Source: Paragordius varius (taxonomy: Eukaryota; Nematomorpha). Taken from it: a stretch of DNA of 64,000 nt. Location: NCBI GenBank assembly GCA_964247055.1, contig OZ176056.1, positions 7,688,001 through 7,752,000 of the forward strand, in the 5' to 3' direction. The notes under the pieces were generated by a model. It had not been told where the DNA came from. It saw nothing but the letters and a program-made list of their open reading frames with translations, and did not search any database. Both the position numbers and the translations under genes were made by a program. Positions 60,462-64,000 of the stretch are shown one piece after another (within the stretch, counting starts at the first letter, position 1; each line of letters starts with the position of its first letter).

Positions 60462-61677
60462 CAAATTAATATAGAATAATTATAAACCTCGATTCACACT
60501 TAAACTTTTTGTTCGATTTAATATCAAAAAACTTCTAAATCGATTTGATTATATAATAAAAATATTGTTAGACATTTATTAAAAAATTTGATAGCTTTTT
60601 ATACGTAATTTAAAGAGTGTGAAGCATTATCGATCTAATTAGATGCTATTTTTATGGGTGTTTCTCATTATTCCAAATTTTATCTGATTAGCAATTTTTT
60701 AATGGTTTATTGTTAACATAAAGTAGTTTATATATAATTACAATCGGTTATTAAGAAAAAAAATTAATTTTTCATAATTTTAAGTGGTGTTGACTTTTTT
60801 TCCTTGAAAATTAATTATTTATTATTATGAAGAAATACAAATAAAAACAAAAACAAAGCTGTTTTATTAATTAATTTTTCAATTTCTAAAAAAGAAGCTA
60901 AATTTAATTATTTTTTGTGAAAAAATTAAAAAATATATTTTTAGATGATTTAAATTTTTTCTAATATTTTAACATAAAAACTTTGACAATTTTATTCCAT
61001 TACAAATTGTATGAATTGGTTTAACATACTTTTCCCTTTATTGATAAGGTAAATCATAATATTTTTTGGAAATAATATAATATAAATATATCATTTGATT
61101 TACATTTGATATGTTCTTTAATTAGTTCTTCCATTCCAAATTTATAAGCATACTATTGTGTGATAATTTTTATATCAATTAGACTAATAAATTTTATAAT
61201 TTATGATATTAAAAAATAATCACTCACTTGTAACGTAAATTTTTTAATATTATTTGTGGATTAAAAAATAATAAGGCTTTTATATTTATGCTTATTGAGA
61301 AGACAACTGTGTTATAAAAATATTGAGAGATTACTTTACCCCATCGTTTTAATTAATGGGGTAAATTTACTACAATTCCTTTTTGCAAAAAAACTTTTGA
61401 AACTTTAGCAATTAAGCTTATGTGTAAAAGAAGACCAATCAAAAATAACCAATATCTTTGCTAAAAAAACTAAAAAATTACACACGAAAAACCAACGTTG
61501 ACATTTTCTCTGATTTATAATTATTTCTCAAATTAAATATTAACGGCCAACTTCGATAATTTGTATTAGCATAATGACACAAGTTAATTTTTGAGTAAAC
61601 CCATAAAATAACAAACAAAGTTGAACCAATAATTTCATATCCTTGTATTTAGTTGTAGTTTCCAATCTTAGGTAATA
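60462..61677. other. Noncoding stretch, no gene seen
   Basis: Very AT-rich. The only structure is a hairpin at about 61333-61362 (TTTACCCCAT / ATGGGGTAAA). Confidence 0.5.
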
Positions 61678-61679
61678 TA

Positions 61680-61846
61680 CAGTATGAATAAGTATACATC
61701 GCTAATTTTTCATCAATTATTGCCAAATAGCATATGCAGCAATTATTGGCTAATAATAATAAAAAGTGAAAAAATAATATGCCAATAATACTGCCCTTTG
61801 CTGTATTAATTAATAACTTTCTAGCAATGTATATTTAGTCATACTG
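61680..61846. mobile_element. 167-bp palindromic MITE with TA flanks
   Basis: CAGTATGAATAAGTATACAT at left and ATGTATATTTAGTCATACTG at right; TA on both sides (61678-61679, 61847-61848). A Tc1/mariner-type signature. Confidence 0.8.
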
Positions 61847-61881
61847 TAAATATCGACATTTTCATTTTTTGGCGCATGGTG

Positions 61882-61883
61882 TT

Positions 61884-61908
<25 letters not shown>
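61882..61908. repeat. (TA)n microsatellite
   Basis: TA run of about 27 bp just right of the 167-bp MITE. Confidence 0.9.
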
Positions 61909-61916
<8 letters not shown>

Positions 61917-62032
61917 TCAAAATAATGGAGTGTTAATTATCGGTAGTAAATTTAAATTTCATTTTTTTTTTTTGTACTTTTGCAGTTCATTTATATGAAT
62001 TAAACTAAATAAAAATGTTGTTTTGTTAATTA

Positions 62033-62280
62033 CTACAGTAACAGTTGAAATTAAATGGCAAATATTTTATTCTAAAAAACAACTATACTTACGAATCTTG
62101 ATTAACGCATTGTTAGAAATTATAAAGTGTGGAATAGAGATGTATATATGGTAACACAATCAATCATATATTTTATAAATTTTAATTAAATGGGTTGTAT
62201 AGGAAAAATCAAGGTTTAAAAAATTATTTTATTTGAAAAATAATTGTTTGTATATTTGACGTTTCGTCCATATTTCACAT
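62033..62280. mobile_element. Tc1/mariner-like MITE, copy 5
   Basis: TACAGTAACAGTTGAAATT at left; interior GGTAACACAATCAATCATAT as at 6735-7019; right arm TTTGACGTTTCGTCCATATT, with the last bases worn away. Confidence 0.65.
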
Positions 62281-63130
62281 GATAAACATATATATATATA
62301 TATTATGTATATATTAAATACAAAAGCTTTAATTTTGATTTTATCGTGTAATCTATAGCCAAATTTATCATGATGATAGAATTGGACAATAAAAAAATTA
62401 GAGAACTAAGTTATCGAAAGCCTGATTTAGATGTTTTTATGCTTTTGAAGCTTTCTTAATTTGTTATCATCTAAATGCCTATTCAAAATTTATATCAAAA
62501 TTACCGTGATCGATATTGCAAATTCATAAATAAAAATTTGTGCATACAACCTAAATTAAATTCGGTGTTTTTCAGTAAATTGCACCAAAAAAGACATTAA
62601 TCTGGGATCAGATCCTTAGTTTAACCGTACCTATGTCACTTTGCCCATGTTGATAAAGAATAAGCCGTTCGAATTTTTTTTATTCTTTATTGGGTTATAT
62701 TATTTCGACATCTTATGAAGTCACATAGATAGTGGCAATAATTCTTCTCATCTTTTGATTAGATTACTTCATACCGGCTCATTTAACAAAAGGCTTCGTT
62801 CAAAATTCATTTTTAATCAATTATAGAAACAATAACATTATTAATACTTTTAACTTATTTTTACGAGATAATCCTTAAAATTTAATTATATACAATCAAG
62901 ATTTAAATGGTATATCTGAAACTATATAAAATATCACACTAAATTCTCTTATGGAAAGATTGCCTATATATCATAATTTGTAAATATCAAAAATAATTTT
63001 GTCATATTTTAGTTTTCAAACAATAGATGCGAATCCAAACAGTGGGAAAAATATTCGTGGTCCGCCAAAATTCAGGTTTTATCGGTTCCAAAGCCTTGAT
63101 AATGTAAGATATTATATACCATTTTTCATG

Positions 63131-63392
63131 CAAAAACATCATTTTTTCAACCAAATGCAACATTTTTTCAACCAAACTCAACATTTTTTCAAGCAAACGC
63201 AACATTTTTTCAAGCAAAGACAACATTTTTTCGAGCAAACACAACATTTTTTCAAGCAAAGACAACATTTTTTCAAGCAAGCGCAACATTTTTTCAAGCA
63301 AACGCAACATTTTTTCAACCAAAGACAACATTTTTTCATCCAAACGCAACATTTTTTCAACCAACGACAACATTTTTTCAAGCAAAAACAAC
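63131..63392. repeat. 21-bp minisatellite, about 12 units
   Basis: Units of CAACATTTTTTCAAGC plus five more bases (AAACG, AAGAC and variants), differing at a few positions. Because 21 is a multiple of three and the unit lacks stops, long frames are open on both strands: QHFFKQT repeats on +, LEKMLRL heptads on -. No splice sites, start context or family support makes it a gene. Confidence 0.9.
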
Positions 63393-64000
63393 AATTTTTT
63401 TAAAATAAAAAACCATTTTTTTTATTTTAAGACATATTAAATTTAAAGTTAGTGTAAATTAATTTTAGCGAAGAATTATACTTTTTATTGTTTTATCATC
63501 AATATTTGATGGTATGATTGATTTTCAAACATTTAATTTAGCCCATAAACTGCATTATTTATTTAGATTATATATTTTTTTCTTTTACAATTTAAGTTTC
63601 ACCTAATCAATCTATACTGCGCTTCAAGATTGTTCTTTTACATTTAAACTTAGTCCTAGAACACTTCAAGTTGATCCTTCTATATTTAATTTGATTCTAA
63701 CGTTTATTAATGAGGCAATAAAATATTCATTATTCAATAATTTAAACCTATTTTTTTTATTTAACCTAAACCTTTAGGTGAATACATTTCTTTCATAAGA
63801 ACCGTATATCCTTATTATTTTCTATAAATTAATATTGAAAAATATCTATGTTTTGTGGGTTATTGATGGTAATATTTAGTTTAAAACAATAATAAATTTA
63901 TAATATTGATAAAGAAAATTTTCAAACAAAGTTGTTTTACTATGAAAATATTAATGATTTAAAAACTAATAAATAGAGATATTAGTTTAAATTTAAAAGA

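Noticed and set aside
1-64000. tRNA, rRNA, CRISPR arrays, bacterial-type operons
   Set aside because: No cloverleaf, rRNA segment or regularly spaced repeat-spacer array was recognised; the content is eukaryotic.

Overview
The window is AT-rich animal DNA. Coding exons follow GT-AG splicing, intergenic and intronic space is packed with short inverted-repeat transposons and (TA)n tracts, and gene density is low. I recognise four host genes: the 3' part of a rhodopsin-like 7TM receptor (+ strand, about 1-3485), a two-exon gene for a small secreted histidine-tailed peptide (- strand, 24308-25257), a dynamitin/dynactin-p50 gene of about 14 exons (- strand, 28173-35125), and a Mastermind co-activator gene of at least three exons (- strand, 41327-52746). 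Mastermind and dynamitin together indicate a metazoan. Introns of 23, 25, 26 and 30 nt in the dynamitin gene sit beside introns of 1.6 to 7.7 kb. Introns that short are known from dicyemid mesozoans and very few other animals, so a dicyemid-like or other small derived spiralian is my best guess, held at low confidence.

Layout. 1-3.5 kb: receptor gene entering from the left edge. 3.5-14.3 kb: no host gene seen; a mosaic of MITEs, including a 1.84 kb hAT-type element with an exact 8-bp target duplication and a MITE inserted in another MITE. 14.3-18.2 kb: a decayed hAT transposase gene (zinc finger, C-terminal dimerisation motif) carrying a 1.1 kb CACTG MITE. 18.3-24.15 kb: a GC-richer, stop-ridden, coding-like block of unknown origin, itself holding a MITE. 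24.3-25.3 kb: the His-tail peptide gene. 25.3-28.1 kb: MITEs. 28.2-35.1 kb: dynamitin. 35.1-41.3 kb: MITEs, a foldback element and one small ORF. 41.3-52.7 kb: Mastermind, mostly its first intron. 52.8-64 kb: no host gene recognised; nested MITEs, a G-rich tract and a 21-bp minisatellite.

How the parts relate. The genes do not form a pathway cluster: dynamitin belongs to the dynein/dynactin motor complex, Mastermind to Notch transcription, the receptor to membrane signalling, and the His peptide is a predicted secreted product. What they share is an intron landscape shaped by MITEs. Comparing copies inside the window gives direct information on how they inserted: TTA/TAA target duplications for the CACTG families, an 8-bp GTTTAAAC duplication for the hAT element, TA for Tc1/mariner-like copies, and an apparent absence of target duplication for the family beginning CACTT. 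All exon boundaries were inferred by eye from frame, splice consensus and family similarity.
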